Below are positions 1 to 11,041 of a stretch of DNA of 64,000 nt, in pieces (position 1 is the first letter of the stretch; each line of letters opens with the position of its first letter). Made by a program: the position numbers and the translations under genes. The stretch is taken from the NCBI GenBank assembly GCA_902567235.1, contig CACFLX010000004.1, forward strand, positions 27,473-91,472, read 5' to 3'. The notes below the pieces were generated by a model. It ran no database searches, was not told where the DNA came from, and worked only from the letters and a program-made list of their open reading frames with translations. This DNA comes from an uncultured Pelagibacteraceae bacterium (GTDB lineage Bacteria; Pseudomonadota; Alphaproteobacteria; Pelagibacterales; Pelagibacteraceae).

Positions 1-950
1 GTCATAATTTCATAAGTTTGTCTATTTTTTAACATTCCATCTTGATGAATTCCTGCTTCATGCGCAAAAGCATTCTTTCCAACAATTGCTTTATTATATT
101 GAACAGGAAAGCCTGTTGCGTTTGAAACAATTTTTGAAGCTTTGCTTAAAAGTGTTGTGTTAATTCCAGTTTCATATGGCATTAAATCAGGTCTTGTTTT
201 CATTGCCATTACAACTTCTTCAAGTGCAGCGTTACCAGCTCTCTCACCAATTCCATTTATAGTGCATTCAATTTGTCTTGCTCCTGCTTGAACACCTGCC
301 AATGAGTTCGCGACCGCTAGTCCTAAATCGTTATGACAATGAGTAGATAAAATTGCTTTATCTATATTAGGGACTTTGTTTAATAAATTTTGAATAATTT
401 TTGTAAATTCAGATGGCACTGTATAACCAACTGTATCTGGAATATTTATAGTTTTGGCACCACATTGAATTGCCAACTCAACAGTTTTACACATATAATC
501 CATGTCAGTTCTTGTTCCATCTTCACATGACCACTCAACATCATCAGTAAATTTTCTAGCATATGTAACATGCTCCTTAATTGACTCATAAACTTCTTCG
601 GGAGATTTATTTAGTTTATGCTTCATGTGTAATGGGCTAGTTGATATAAAAGTATGAATTCTAAATCTTGGAGCGTGTTTCAATGCTTCATAGCATCTGT
701 CTATATCTTTTTTAGAATGTCTTGACAAACCTGCTGGAATAGAATTTTTTAAAATTTTACTTACTTCTGTAACTGCTTCAAAATCTCCTGGCGATGCAAT
801 TGGAAATCCAGCTTCGATTATATCAACTCCAAGTTCATCAAACACCCTTGCAATTTGTATTTTCTCTTCCAAACTCATAGATGCCCCTGGTGATTGCTCA
901 CCATCTCGCATAGTAGTATCAAAAATGTATACTCTGTTTTTATCGGTCAT
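1..950 (-). CDS. leuA: 2-isopropylmalate synthase, C-terminal part outside window
   Basis: First step of leucine synthesis: condenses acetyl-CoA with 2-oxoisovalerate. The ORF is open at the left edge, so the track omits it; about 316 N-terminal codons are present. Reading the minus strand shows the HMGL-like TIM-barrel signatures [12 protein letters not shown] near the start, [12 protein letters not shown] (metal-binding histidines) and [14 protein letters not shown]. The C-terminal leucine-binding regulatory domain lies outside. I chose the ATG at 950 ([13 protein letters not shown]) because family proteins usually begin so; an in-frame ATG at 980 ([10 protein letters not shown]) is also possible. 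It is the last visible gene of an ilvI-ilvH-ilvC-leuA series on the minus strand, so co-expression is likely. Confidence 0.95.
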   Translation of the reverse strand, partial: MTDKNRVYIFDTTMRDGEQSPGASMSLEEKIQIARVFDELGVDIIEAGFPIASPGDFEAVTEVSKILKNSIPAGLSRHSKKDIDRCYEALKHAPRFRIHTFISTSPLHMKHKLNKSPEEVYESIKEHVTYARKFTDDVEWSCEDGTRTDMDYMCKTVELAIQCGAKTINIPDTVGYTVPSEFTKIIQNLLNKVPNIDKAILSTHCHNDLGLAVANSLAGVQAGARQIECTINGIGERAGNAALEEVVMAMKTRPDLMPYETGINTTLLSKASKIVSNATGFPVQYNKAIVGKNAFAHEAGIHQDGMLKNRQTYEIM

Positions 951-1027
951 TTTATTATTTAAAGCCCTGGCATAATACATTCTCTCGCTCAGATTGCAAA
1001 ATAAATTGATTATATTTTAATTAATAA

Positions 1028-2615
<1,588 letters not shown>

Positions 2616-2616
<1 letters not shown>

Positions 2617-4382
2617 TAAACTAGTGTCTTACCTTTCCCGGTAATTTTATTTTCTTTTTGATCTTTTGGACCTAAAAGCATTTGATTATGTGCTTTTCCA
2701 GAAGGTATCATTGGAAAACAGTTTTCCTGTTTATCAACTCTACAATCAAATATTACTGGTCTATCTGTGTTAATCATTTCTATTATTTTATCATCTAACT
2801 CTTCAGGTGTATGGGCTCTTATACCAACACAACCGTATGCTTCTGCAAGTTTTACAAAATCAGGTAATGCAGCGGTATAGCTTTCAGAATAATTTTTATC
2901 ATGTAATAATTCCTGCCATTGCCTAACCATTCCCATATATTCGTTATTTAAAATAAATATTTTTATAGGAAGACTATATTGAACTGCTGTAGACATTTCT
3001 TGCATAGTCATCAAAACTGATGCTTCTCCTGCAATATCAATTACTAATTTATTTGGATGAGCAACCTGCACTCCAACTGCAGCTGGCAATCCATACCCCA
3101 TTGTTCCAAGGCCACCTGAGGTCATCCAACGATTAGGTTTATCAAATTTATAATGTTGTGCTGCCCACATTTGATGCTGACCAACTTCAGTTGTTATATA
3201 AGTGTCTTTATTTTTAGTTAGTTCATAAAGTCTTTGAACTGCATATTGTGGTTTTATAGTCTCAGTACTATTAACAAAGTTAAAAGAGTTAATAGATCTC
3301 CATTTTTGAATTTGCTCCCACCACTTAGAAACTTTTTGTTTATTAGATTTTACAAAATTTGGTTTTACTTTTTTTATAGTTTTTATTGTAGAAGTAATAA
3401 CTTCAGCAACATCTCCTACAATTGGTAAATCTACTTTAACATTTTTGTTAATTGAGGATGGGTCAATATCTATATGAACTTTTTTTGATTTAGGAGAGAA
3501 TTCATCTATCTTTCCAGTTATCCGATCATCAAATCTGGCACCGATGTTTATCATCAGGTCACAATCATGCATTGCATTGTTAGCTTCATATGATCCATGC
3601 ATACCAAGCATGCCCAAAAATTGATTATCTTCACCAGGATAAGAACCTAAACCTTGTAGCGTAGATGTTATGGGAAAACCAGTCATGTTTACCAGTTCTC
3701 TTAGAAGTTCGCTAGCTTTTGGTCCTGAGTTTATAACGCCTCCACCAGTATAAAAAATTGGCTTTGATGCTTTGCTCATCAATTTAATCAGTTCATCAAT
3801 ATCTTTTTGGGAAAATTGATTGTTAACTTTACCGTTTAATTTTTTTTGTTTTTTGAATTTAGTGTAATTTGTTTTTTGAAACTGAACATCTTTAGGTATA
3901 TCGACTAATACAGGTCCTGGTCTACCGGTTGTAGCAACTTCAAAAGCTTTATGAATTGTTTTTTCTAAATCTTTTACATCTTTAACTAGCCAATTATGCT
4001 TTGTGCATGGTCTTGTTATTCCAGTTGTGTCACATTCTTGAAAAGCATCAGTACCTATCAAGTGTGTAGGAACTTGTCCAGAAATGCAAACCAATGGAAC
4101 TGAATCCATATAAGCGTCTGTTAAAGCAGTTACAGCGTTAGTGGCTCCTGGTCCCGATGTAACTAAAAGTACACCAGGCTTTCCACTTGATCTTGCGTAT
4201 CCTTCGGCTGCATGGCCTGCGCCTTGTTCGTGACGAACTAATATATGTTTTACTGAATTAAAATTTTTTAATTCATCATAGATAGGAAGAACTGCACCAC
4301 CAGGATAACCAAAAATAAATTCTACTTCTTGGTCCTCCAAGCATTTAAATACTATTTCAGCTCCTGAATACAATTTTGACAT
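2616..4382 (-). CDS. ilvI: Acetolactate synthase large (catalytic) subunit
   Basis: ThDP-dependent catalytic subunit of acetohydroxyacid synthase, first common step of branched-chain amino acid synthesis. 588 aa with the usual three domains: an N-terminal pyrimidine-binding domain (FGYPGGAVLPIYDEL, catalytic Glu in RHEQGAGHAAEGYA), a central FAD-like domain, and a C-terminal ThDP domain. In the ThDP motif the usual GDG/GDA is GEA (IAGEASVLM, Glu453): the metal-ligand Asp is replaced by Glu. The Leu in that motif and the QWQELL segment are otherwise normal. A promoter-like TTGACC-N18-TAGATT ends only 6 nt before the ATG. First gene of the ilvI-ilvH-ilvC-leuA series. Could equally be named ilvB. 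Confidence 0.96.
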
Positions 4383-4388
4383 TCAACC

Positions 4389-4418
4389 AATCTAGCTGAA
4401 GTTGTGCTAATAGGTCAA
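4389..4418 (-). promoter_or_regulatory. Candidate sigma-70 promoter for ilvI
   Basis: Minus strand reads TTGACC, 18 nt, TAGATT, then GGTTGA and the ilvI ATG. Both hexamers are close to consensus. The transcription start would fall on or next to the start codon, predicting a leaderless ilvIHC-leuA mRNA. Inference from sequence only; AT-rich background makes -10 matches common. Confidence 0.4.
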
Positions 4419-4431
4419 GTTTAAGAGGCAA

Positions 4432-5343
4432 TTATTTTAACTTTTTTAAAGCAAGTCCTAAATTTTTTGGATTAATTTTTTGCCAAGACTGCATTTGTCC
4501 TCTTGCCCACGTTGCCTGTCTTTTAGCATATTGCCTTGTTTTAATAGCAATTAACTCCTTAGTCTGCTCAAGAGTATGCTGCTTGTTCAAAAAATTTGTG
4601 ATTTCTTTAATTCCAATTACTTTATTTGAGCTGTTTTCCTTTTTGACTTTAAGTTTATTAAACCTTCTAACTTCCTCAACTGCCCCACCTATAAACATAT
4701 CATCTACCCTCGAGTTTATTCTATTTATCAAGCTTTCTCTTGGATAATCTATATAAAATTTAATAAACTCATCCGAAGAAATATACTTTTTTGTTTTTTT
4801 GAACCAATTTATAATAGATATTTTTGTATAGTTTTTAATTTCATAAGCTCTTATAGATCTTTGAACATCATTTTTTTCAATTGTGTTTTTTATTAAAGGA
4901 TCAAGTTTTAATAGTCTATTATAGAATTTTTTTTGACCTAATTTTCTTTGCATCAATCTAACTTTATTTCTTACTTTTATTGGAATATTAGGTATTTTTA
5001 CTAAACCATCAGTAAGAGCTTTAAAATATAAACCTGTTCCTCCCACTATAATTGGCACCATCTTTCTTTTCCGAATATCTTTAATCTTTTTTAATAAAAA
5101 CTTTAACCATTCTCCAGTTGAATAATTTTTTCTTACATCGCAGAAACCATATAGGTGGTGTTTTATTTTTTTTAAATCTTTTTTTTTAGGTCTTGCAGTT
5201 AAAATTTGAAGTTGCTTATAAACTTGCATGCTGTCAGCATTAATAATTTCTCCTTTAATTTTTTTTGATAATTTTAATGCGAAATTTGATTTTCCACATG
5301 CTGTTGGTCCTGCAATTAAAATGATTTTGGACTTAAGGTCCAT
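4432..5343 (-). CDS. miaA: tRNA dimethylallyltransferase
   Basis: Transfers a dimethylallyl group to N6 of A37 in tRNAs that read codons beginning with U. 303 aa, normal length. The P-loop GPTACGKSNFALKL is at the N-terminus, followed by INADSMQVYKQL and the IIVGGTGLYFKAL segment that are family signatures; the C-terminal TRQYAKRQATWARGQ binds tRNA. The prenyl donor DMAPP links it to the dxs/ispA genes elsewhere in the window. It ends 49 bp upstream of the ilvI start and begins 3 bp after degP ends, all on the minus strand. Confidence 0.96.
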   Translation of the reverse strand: MDLKSKIILIAGPTACGKSNFALKLSKKIKGEIINADSMQVYKQLQILTARPKKKDLKKIKHHLYGFCDVRKNYSTGEWLKFLLKKIKDIRKRKMVPIIVGGTGLYFKALTDGLVKIPNIPIKVRNKVRLMQRKLGQKKFYNRLLKLDPLIKNTIEKNDVQRSIRAYEIKNYTKISIINWFKKTKKYISSDEFIKFYIDYPRESLINRINSRVDDMFIGGAVEEVRRFNKLKVKKENSSNKVIGIKEITNFLNKQHTLEQTKELIAIKTRQYAKRQATWARGQMQSWQKINPKNLGLALKKLK

Positions 5344-5346
5344 TAG

Positions 5347-6753
5347 TTAATCTAATTTAACACCAATATATCTTTTTTGGCTTTGATTATTATAAATTGC
5401 TATCATTATTGTTTTATCAGTGCTTCTTATAGCTGAATTAACTATATTTTTGAGATCACCTACTGTTTTTATTTTCTTTTTCTGCGCTTCAATAATTATA
5501 TTATTTACATTTAAATAATTTATTGGGCTATCGTTTTCTATTTTAACGATAACTGCTCCTGTTGTGTCTTTTGGTAAATTTCTAGCTTCAATATCTTGTT
5601 TTGTTAAAGCTCTTACAGTTATTTTTAAACCTTCAATGATAGTTGTTTTTGGTGCTTCAGCTTTTTCAATATTAAAATCTTCTGAAGTTTCTAATCTTCC
5701 AAGTGTAATTTTTTTTGTTACTTCTCTACTATTTCTCCAAACTTTTACATCTACAGTTTTTCCAACTTCTGTTTGTGCAACAATTAATGGCAATTCTTTC
5801 ATTTCATTTATTAATTTTCCATCAAACTCTAAAATTATATCACCAGCTTTTATGCCACCCTTGTCTGATGGGCTTCCTTCTGCTACGCTTTGAACTAAAG
5901 CTCCTCTAGGTTTGTTCAATTTTTCTTCATCTGCAATTTCCTTGCTTACATATTGTATCCTTACTCCTAGCCAGCCTCTTTTTGTTTCACCATATTTAAT
6001 TAATTGATCTACAACTATTTTTGCATTATTTGAAGGGATCGAAAAACCAATTCCAATATTTCCTTCTCTTCCTAATATCGCGGTGTTAATTCCAATTACT
6101 TCACCATCCATATTAAACAAGGGTCCGCCTGAATTACCTTGATTGATTGATGCGTCTGTTTGAATAAAATCTTCATATCTAGTCATTCCAATATTTCTGT
6201 TTCTCGCTGAAATTATTCCAGCTGTAACAGTTCCGCTAAGACCCAATGGATTTCCTATAGCAATAACCCAATCTCCTATTCTTGCTTTATCTGAATCACC
6301 AAATTTAACTGGCTTAAATTTTTCATTAGATTTTATCTTCAAAACTGCAAGATCTGAGAGAGGATCAGCACCTATTACTTCAGCTTCATAGTCTTCACCA
6401 CCTTCAATTCTAACTAAAATATCCTCAGCTCCTTTAATTACGTGGTTGTTTGTAATTATAATACCAGATGAATCAATTATAAATCCTGATCCAAGTGCAT
6501 AGGCCTTCTTTTTCTGGGGAGTTCCAAAATCTTTAAACATATCTTCAAATGGTGAACCAGGTGGAAATTCAAATCCAGGAAATGGATTAGTTTTTGTAAC
6601 TACAGTTTGGCTAGTTGAAATATTTACGACTGACGGCATTAACTTTTCAGCTAAATCTGCAAAAGAGCTGGGTGCGTCATTAGAATAAACTATAGTAGAA
6701 AAATTTAAAATAATTATAGCTACTAAAAATTTTTTAAAATATTTAAATGCCAT
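5347..6753 (-). CDS. degP: Periplasmic serine protease, DegP/HtrA (Do) family
   Basis: Envelope quality-control protease/chaperone. 468 aa: an N-terminal hydrophobic signal segment (FLVAIIILNFSTIVYS), a trypsin-like domain with the triad visible in TNNHVIKG (His), SDLAVLKI (Asp) and GNSGGPLFN (Ser), then a clear PDZ domain (RGALVQSVAEGSPSDKGGIKAGD) and a weaker second PDZ at the C-terminus. Its start overlaps the DUF2065 gene by 11 bp. The order hflK-hflC-DUF2065-degP is a common alphaproteobacterial membrane-proteolysis cluster, so it is probably transcribed from the hflK promoter. Confidence 0.95.
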   Translation of the reverse strand: MAFKYFKKFLVAIIILNFSTIVYSNDAPSSFADLAEKLMPSVVNISTSQTVVTKTNPFPGFEFPPGSPFEDMFKDFGTPQKKKAYALGSGFIIDSSGIIITNNHVIKGAEDILVRIEGGEDYEAEVIGADPLSDLAVLKIKSNEKFKPVKFGDSDKARIGDWVIAIGNPLGLSGTVTAGIISARNRNIGMTRYEDFIQTDASINQGNSGGPLFNMDGEVIGINTAILGREGNIGIGFSIPSNNAKIVVDQLIKYGETKRGWLGVRIQYVSKEIADEEKLNKPRGALVQSVAEGSPSDKGGIKAGDIILEFDGKLINEMKELPLIVAQTEVGKTVDVKVWRNSREVTKKITLGRLETSEDFNIEKAEAPKTTIIEGLKITVRALTKQDIEARNLPKDTTGAVIVKIENDSPINYLNVNNIIIEAQKKKIKTVGDLKNIVNSAIRSTDKTIMIAIYNNQSQKRYIGVKLD

Positions 6754-6937
6754 TTTTTTTCATATACCAAATTATAATAAAACCTATTAATGCAAAAATT
6801 AGCCCACCTATTCTTAATTGACTCTCTTTTGCATCTTTTGCTTTAAGTAAAATACTTTTCATTTTTGATGGAAATAAGGCGTACAAAATTCCCTCTATAA
6901 AAAAGAATAGACCAAGTGCTATGATCAGTTCTCTCAT
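6743..6937 (-). CDS. DUF2065 small membrane protein
   Basis: 64 aa with two hydrophobic helices (ELIIALGLFFFIEGILYALF and LIFALIGFIIIWYM) separated by a short basic loop, matching the DUF2065 family by size, topology and position. Function unknown; family members sit next to hflC and degP, suggesting a small accessory membrane component of the FtsH-HflKC or DegP system. It overlaps the degP start by 11 bp and lies 9 bp after hflC. Confidence 0.85.
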   Translation of the reverse strand: MRELIIALGLFFFIEGILYALFPSKMKSILLKAKDAKESQLRIGGLIFALIGFIIIWYMKKNGI

Positions 6938-6946
6938 ATTAAAATA

Positions 6947-7810
6947 CTAATCTAATTTTGCTTTTATATTTCCAAAGAATTTAAAGAATTCACTATCCGG
7001 AGATAATATCAAAGATGTTTCTCCTCCTATTAAAGCTTTTTCATAGGCTTGCATTGCTCTATAAAATGCAAAAAATTCAGGATCTTGCCCAAATGCTTCC
7101 GCAAATATTTTATTTCTCTGACCATCACCTTCACCTTTCATGATCTGAGATTGTTTTTCAGCTTCTGCTAATATTACTGTTACTTCTTTATCAGCTGTCG
7201 AAGTAATAGTTATTGCCATTTCTGCACCTTTTGCTCTAAATTCTTTAGCTTCTCTCTCTCTTTCAGTTTGCATTCTTCTATATATTGCTTCGCTGTTTGC
7301 TGGTGGGAGATCTGCTCTTTTAATTCTTACGTCAACAATTTTAATTCCAAACTTTTCCGCCTCATTATTTACTCCATCTTGTATTAATGCCATTTGATTT
7401 GTTCTGTCTGCAGATAATAAAGTTTGTAATCTCTGTGTTCCTAAAACACTTCTAATTCTTGAGTTTATAATTGTTGATAAACGTGATCTAGCTACTCTTT
7501 CATTTCCTACAGAAATATAAAATTTTAAAGGATCAATTATTTGAAATCTTGCGAATGCATCAACTATTAATCTTTTTTGATCCGACGCAATTACTTCTTC
7601 TGGTGGTGCGTCTAAATTTAATATTCTTTTATCTAGAAAAACGACATTTTGAATAAAAGGAATTTTAAAATTAATACCAGGTTTTGAAATAATTCTTTTT
7701 GGGTCTCCAAATTGGAGAACTATTGCTTGATTAATTTCTTTAACAATAAAAATTGAAAAGAAAGCTGTTGCCCCTAATACTAGAATTATTGGTAATAAAA
7801 TTTTTTTCAT
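6947..7810 (-). CDS. hflC: HflC, SPFH/band-7 regulator of FtsH
   Basis: With HflK forms the large periplasm-facing membrane complex that encloses and modulates FtsH. 287 aa: an N-terminal membrane anchor (LLPIILVLGATAFFSIFIV), a band-7/SPFH domain (QAIVLQFGDPKRIISKPGINFKIPF) and a long helical, Ala/Glu-rich region (RMQTEREREAKEFRAKGAE). It follows hflK immediately, with no gap, so the two are almost certainly cotranslated. Confidence 0.96.
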   Translation of the reverse strand: MKKILLPIILVLGATAFFSIFIVKEINQAIVLQFGDPKRIISKPGINFKIPFIQNVVFLDKRILNLDAPPEEVIASDQKRLIVDAFARFQIIDPLKFYISVGNERVARSRLSTIINSRIRSVLGTQRLQTLLSADRTNQMALIQDGVNNEAEKFGIKIVDVRIKRADLPPANSEAIYRRMQTEREREAKEFRAKGAEMAITITSTADKEVTVILAEAEKQSQIMKGEGDGQRNKIFAEAFGQDPEFFAFYRAMQAYEKALIGGETSLILSPDSEFFKFFGNIKAKLD

Positions 7811-8896
7811 TTAATTTACCTTTTTCAATTCTGGAAGAGGTAAGTATGGAACAACTCCCGATCCTGCGTTCTTATCAATTATAACTTTATCAATATCGGC
7901 TAAAACCTTTTCCATAGTTTCAAGATACATTCTCTCTTGGGTTACTTCTTTAGCCTTAGCATACTCACTGTATATTGATAAAAATCTGCTAGCTTCACCT
8001 TCTGCTTTTGCAACTACTTCTTTTTTATATGCCTCTGCTGCTTGTAAAATTTTTGCAGCTTCCCCACGTGCTCTCGGAATTACATCATTGGCATATGCTT
8101 CTGCTTCATTTTTAGACCTTTCCATATCTGCTCTTGCAGCTTGCACATCTCTAAATGCATCAATAACTTGATCTGGTGGATCAGCTTTTTGTGTTTGAAC
8201 TTGAGTAATCTGTATTCCAGAATTGTATTCATCTAAAATGTTTTGAATAATTTCCTGAGTATCTATTTCTATTTTTGATCTTCCTTCAGTTAAAATTGGC
8301 TGAATGTTTGATCGAGCAATAACCTCTCTCATGGCTGTTTCTGCAGCAGCTTTAACCGTTCCCTCTGGGTCCTGGATTTTAAATAAAAAATTTCCAGCAT
8401 CCTTAATTACCCAAAATACAGAAAAGTCTATGTTCACAATATTTTCATCTCCAGTTAGCATTAAGCTTTCTTCTGGAACATCAGCCACTCCACTTGAGCC
8501 AAACCCGCTGTCTCTTTCTGATCTAAAACCAATATCCATTCTATTAACTTTGGTAACTTTGGGAGTTAGAACACTTTCAACTGGGAAAGGTATATGATAG
8601 TTTAAACCTGGTTGTGTTGTTTTAACAAATTTACCAAATCTTAAAACTACTCCCTGTTCATCAGGTAAAACTCTGTATAATCCACTCAAAGCCCAAATAA
8701 TTAATAGAATTACTAAACCAAAAATTATTGGTTTTCCTCCAGATGAGCTTCCACCTGGTATAAATCTTTTTATTTTGTCTTGAATATTTTTTATAATTTC
8801 ATCAATGTCTGGTGGTGTTGGTCCTCTCCTAAAACCGTCACCATTTCCACCTCCTGGTGGAGATCCCCACGGGCTTTGATTTTTGAAATCGCTCAT
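7811..8896 (-). CDS. hflK: HflK, SPFH/band-7 regulator of FtsH
   Basis: Partner of HflC. 361 aa: a Gly/Pro-rich cytoplasmic N-terminus (QSPWGSPPGGGNGDGFRRG), one membrane span (IFGLVILLIIWALSGLY), the SPFH domain (LPDEQGVVLRFGKFVKTTQPG) and a charged helical C-terminal region. First gene of the hflK-hflC-DUF2065-degP unit, divergent from mrp with about 50 bp between starts. A candidate heat-shock promoter lies just before the ATG. Confidence 0.96.
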   Translation of the reverse strand: MSDFKNQSPWGSPPGGGNGDGFRRGPTPPDIDEIIKNIQDKIKRFIPGGSSSGGKPIIFGLVILLIIWALSGLYRVLPDEQGVVLRFGKFVKTTQPGLNYHIPFPVESVLTPKVTKVNRMDIGFRSERDSGFGSSGVADVPEESLMLTGDENIVNIDFSVFWVIKDAGNFLFKIQDPEGTVKAAAETAMREVIARSNIQPILTEGRSKIEIDTQEIIQNILDEYNSGIQITQVQTQKADPPDQVIDAFRDVQAARADMERSKNEAEAYANDVIPRARGEAAKILQAAEAYKKEVVAKAEGEASRFLSIYSEYAKAKEVTQERMYLETMEKVLADIDKVIIDKNAGSGVVPYLPLPELKKVN

Positions 8897-8906
8897 ATGA
8901 CAATGT

Positions 8907-8934
8907 ATATAGTGTCTTTATCAAGAAAAACAAG
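8907..8934 (-). promoter_or_regulatory. Candidate RpoH-type promoter for hflK
   Basis: Minus strand reads CTTG, 18 nt, CTATAT, which fits the alphaproteobacterial RpoH pattern (CTTG-N17/18-CYTAT). The -10 ends 10 nt before the hflK ATG, leaving a leader of only a few bases. rpoH itself is in this window. Inference only. Confidence 0.35.
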
Positions 8935-8947
8935 GTAAGTTGAATTA

Positions 8948-9739
8948 ATGGATACAAAACCGCGACAAAAATCCTTTGTAAAAAACCCTATTAATGGAAC
9001 AAAATTTACAATAGCAATTTCAAGTGCAAAAGGTGGTGTCGGAAAATCTACATTTGCTACAAATATTGCAGTTGCACTAAAAAAAACAGGGTGCAAAGTT
9101 GGGTTATTAGATGCTGATATTTATGGACCCTCATTACCAAAATTATTTTCAATAAATGAAAAACCTAAAAGTGATGGAAAAACTTTAAATCCAATTTTAA
9201 AATATGATATTCAATGTATGTCTATTGGTTTTTTAACTGAAGAACAAACTCCAATGATATGGAGAGGACCTATGGTCACGAGTGCAATAAAGACCTTTAC
9301 ACAAAAAGTTGCTTGGAAAAATTTAGATTTTATAATTGTAGATATGCCTCCGGGAACAGGTGATACACAACTTACTTTTTCACAAGAAATAAAAATGGAT
9401 GGAGTAATTATTATTTCTACACCACAAGAAATTGCATTACAGGATGTAAAACGTGGAATTAGAATGTTCGACAAGCTTGGTGTAAAGATTATTGGTTTAA
9501 TTGATAATATGAGTCATTTCATTGGAGATGATGGAAAAAAATATCCAATTTTTGGAGAAGGTGGAGTTAAAAGAACTTCGGAGGAATTTAATAAAAAATT
9601 TTTAGGAGAAATTCCAATTAATCCCGAAGTTGGAAAACTTGGAGACCTTGGAACTCCAATTGTTGAAAGTAAACCGGATCATGAAATTTCAAAAATATAT
9701 CTTAGTTTAGCAGAAAAGATTAAATCAACTTATCTTTAA
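8948..9739 (+). CDS. mrp: Mrp/NBP35-family P-loop ATPase (Fe-S cluster carrier type)
   Basis: Family members carry or insert iron-sulfur clusters. 263 aa: the deviant Walker [20 protein letters not shown] near residue 26, [21 protein letters not shown] and the [17 protein letters not shown] switch region identify the family. Two parts of the textbook protein are missing: there is no N-terminal DUF59/MIP18 domain, and the CxxC normally found before the YxIFGEGG segment is replaced ([19 protein letters not shown]). Loss of CxxC is, as I recall, common in alphaproteobacterial Mrp. Its 3' end overlaps convergent thyX by 20 bp. Confidence 0.92.
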   Translation: MDTKPRQKSFVKNPINGTKFTIAISSAKGGVGKSTFATNIAVALKKTGCKVGLLDADIYGPSLPKLFSINEKPKSDGKTLNPILKYDIQCMSIGFLTEEQTPMIWRGPMVTSAIKTFTQKVAWKNLDFIIVDMPPGTGDTQLTFSQEIKMDGVIIISTPQEIALQDVKRGIRMFDKLGVKIIGLIDNMSHFIGDDGKKYPIFGEGGVKRTSEEFNKKFLGEIPINPEVGKLGDLGTPIVESKPDHEISKIYLSLAEKIKSTYL

Positions 9740-10667
9740 GATTAAAAGCAGCCATTAATTCATTCCATTCTCTTTTTGATAAACCTGATTGATCTACATC
9801 AACATCTTCACCTTTGATTAATTTTTGCAATATGATTTTTCCTTTTGCCGATACTTCTGTGCCACCTACCCTATAATCCATAAATGCTTCGTATGTTATA
9901 GGAACCCATTTTTTTAATGTGTCTAGCATTGCATCTGCGTACATCCTAATTTCATATTGAGCATGATGGTCTGCTCTTAATCTTAAAAAATTCATTAAAT
10001 TAAGTAAATCAGTTTTCCAGTACCATTGGGTGTAAGTATTTAAAGTTAAATTCATTCTAGCAAGCTCTCTTGCAAGACCTACTTCTTTTTCATTAATTAC
10101 AGAACCGTCATAACGTTCGTTAAGCATCATTTCATAATTATTATAAGTTTGTTCTGCATCATTTTTTAAAAGGTTTAAAACTTTTTTAGCTTGTTCTCCT
10201 TGGAGCACATCTCCTCTTCCCTGTCTATTGCTTTGAGATTGAGCCGCTAAATTTTCTGTTTTAGGTAAATAAAATTCTTTATCTAAAATAGAATATCTTG
10301 CAGAGTATTCATTGACATTTGCTGTTCTATGTCTAATCCATTGCCTAGCTATAAAGATTGGCAACTTTACGTGATATTTTATTTCACACATTTCAAATGG
10401 GGTACTATGCCAATGTCTCATTAAATACTTAATTAGACCTGAGTCAGTTGAAACCTTTTTAGTACCTTTTCCATAAGAAACTCTTGCAGCTTGCACTATA
10501 GAAGTATCGTTGCCCATATAATCAACAACTCTTATAAAACCATGATCTAGAATGGGTATTGCTTCATAAAGAATTTTTTCAAGTTCAGGTGCGGTAACTC
10601 TTTTTGTGCTAGTTTCTTGGTTTTGTTGATCTTTAATCTCTTGTTCTTGTTCTTTAGTTAATTTCAT
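9720..10667 (-). CDS. thyX: Flavin-dependent thymidylate synthase
   Basis: Makes dTMP from dUMP with methylene-THF as carbon donor and FAD/NADPH as reductant. 315 aa. The ThyX signature is present as [19 protein letters not shown], with downstream active-site segments [23 protein letters not shown] and [10 protein letters not shown]. The N-terminal 30 residues are charged and rich in Gln/Glu, probably disordered. Convergent with mrp, sharing 20 bp; no terminator fits between them. It implies no need for a ThyA/DHFR pair, though thyA absence cannot be judged from one window. Confidence 0.97.
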   Translation of the reverse strand: MKLTKEQEQEIKDQQNQETSTKRVTAPELEKILYEAIPILDHGFIRVVDYMGNDTSIVQAARVSYGKGTKKVSTDSGLIKYLMRHWHSTPFEMCEIKYHVKLPIFIARQWIRHRTANVNEYSARYSILDKEFYLPKTENLAAQSQSNRQGRGDVLQGEQAKKVLNLLKNDAEQTYNNYEMMLNERYDGSVINEKEVGLARELARMNLTLNTYTQWYWKTDLLNLMNFLRLRADHHAQYEIRMYADAMLDTLKKWVPITYEAFMDYRVGGTEVSAKGKIILQKLIKGEDVDVDQSGLSKREWNELMAAFNLKDKLI

Positions 10668-10710
10668 GAATAAAATATTGAATCTATTTATTTTACTTTT
10701 ATATTAATAA

Positions 10711-10969
10711 TGTTGGTTTTCCAACTACGACGATAAACGAATTTCGTAATAAGCATTGCGGACGTGGGGGCAGTACCCACCACCTCCACCAATTTCAACT
10801 TATGGGGGTGAATCAGAATCGACGAGTGTCTAAAAGTTATTCTTTCGTTCGGTATTGTTCCGCCGTAAAGGGCTAAATTATAAATGCTAACGAAAGTTAC
10901 GCACTTGCAGCTTAATTAATTTATTAATTAAGTTACGGGGTTCGGGGCACCTGGCAACAGAACGCCCCT
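10711..10969 (+). ncRNA. ssrA: tmRNA, circularly permuted two-piece form
   Basis: Rescues stalled ribosomes by trans-translation. The gene is permuted: the acceptor piece comes first, ending CACCTCCACCA at 10781-10791; a 12-nt spacer follows; the coding piece begins GGGGGTG at 10804. GGGGGTG and CACCTCC pair over 7 bp (one G-U) to form the split acceptor stem. The T arm is GTGGG-loop-CCCAC just upstream. The coding piece carries the tag frame at 10886-10915, GCT AAC GAA AGT TAC GCA CTT GCA GCT TAA, encoding ANESYALAA. Its stop lies in a 9-bp hairpin (H5-like), followed by GTTAC and the 30-nt segment repeated at 12941. A small hairpin GTTGGTTTTCCAAC marks the start; the exact mature ends are uncertain. 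Confidence 0.95.
10940..10969 (+). repeat. Direct repeat copy 1 (3' end of ssrA; possible attL)
   Basis: A 30-nt sequence beginning GTTCGGGGCACCTGG is repeated perfectly at 12941-12970 in the same orientation. Both copies are preceded by GTTAC plus 3 nt, and upstream of that by an AT-rich hairpin. Inside the repeat GTTC can pair with GAAC and GGGGC with GCCCC in a crossing (pseudoknot-like) arrangement. This copy is the tail of the tmRNA coding piece. Confidence 0.9.
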
Positions 10970-11013
10970 TAGCATCTTATATTTATCAACAGTTATTTAG
11001 TTAAATTTAATTT

Positions 11014-11035
11014 TATCCGCTCTGTGTCCGCACTA
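11014..11035. repeat. TCCGC-type repeats, left end of island
   Basis: Contains TATCCGC and TGTCCGCACTA separated by a few bases, within 70 bp of the left direct repeat. The same words occur in the other order at 12865-12885 beside the right repeat. They may be recombinase arm sites; this is inference. Confidence 0.4.
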
Positions 11036-11041
11036 GTAAAT

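Noticed and set aside
951-1027. Leader peptide or riboswitch before leuA
   Set aside because: The 77-bp gap has no hairpin series or Leu-codon run; the upstream ATG at 980 is simply in frame with leuA.
8893-9096. 67-aa minus-strand ORF opposite the start of mrp
   Set aside because: Antisense to the mrp P-loop and across the hflK/mrp promoter gap; no support.
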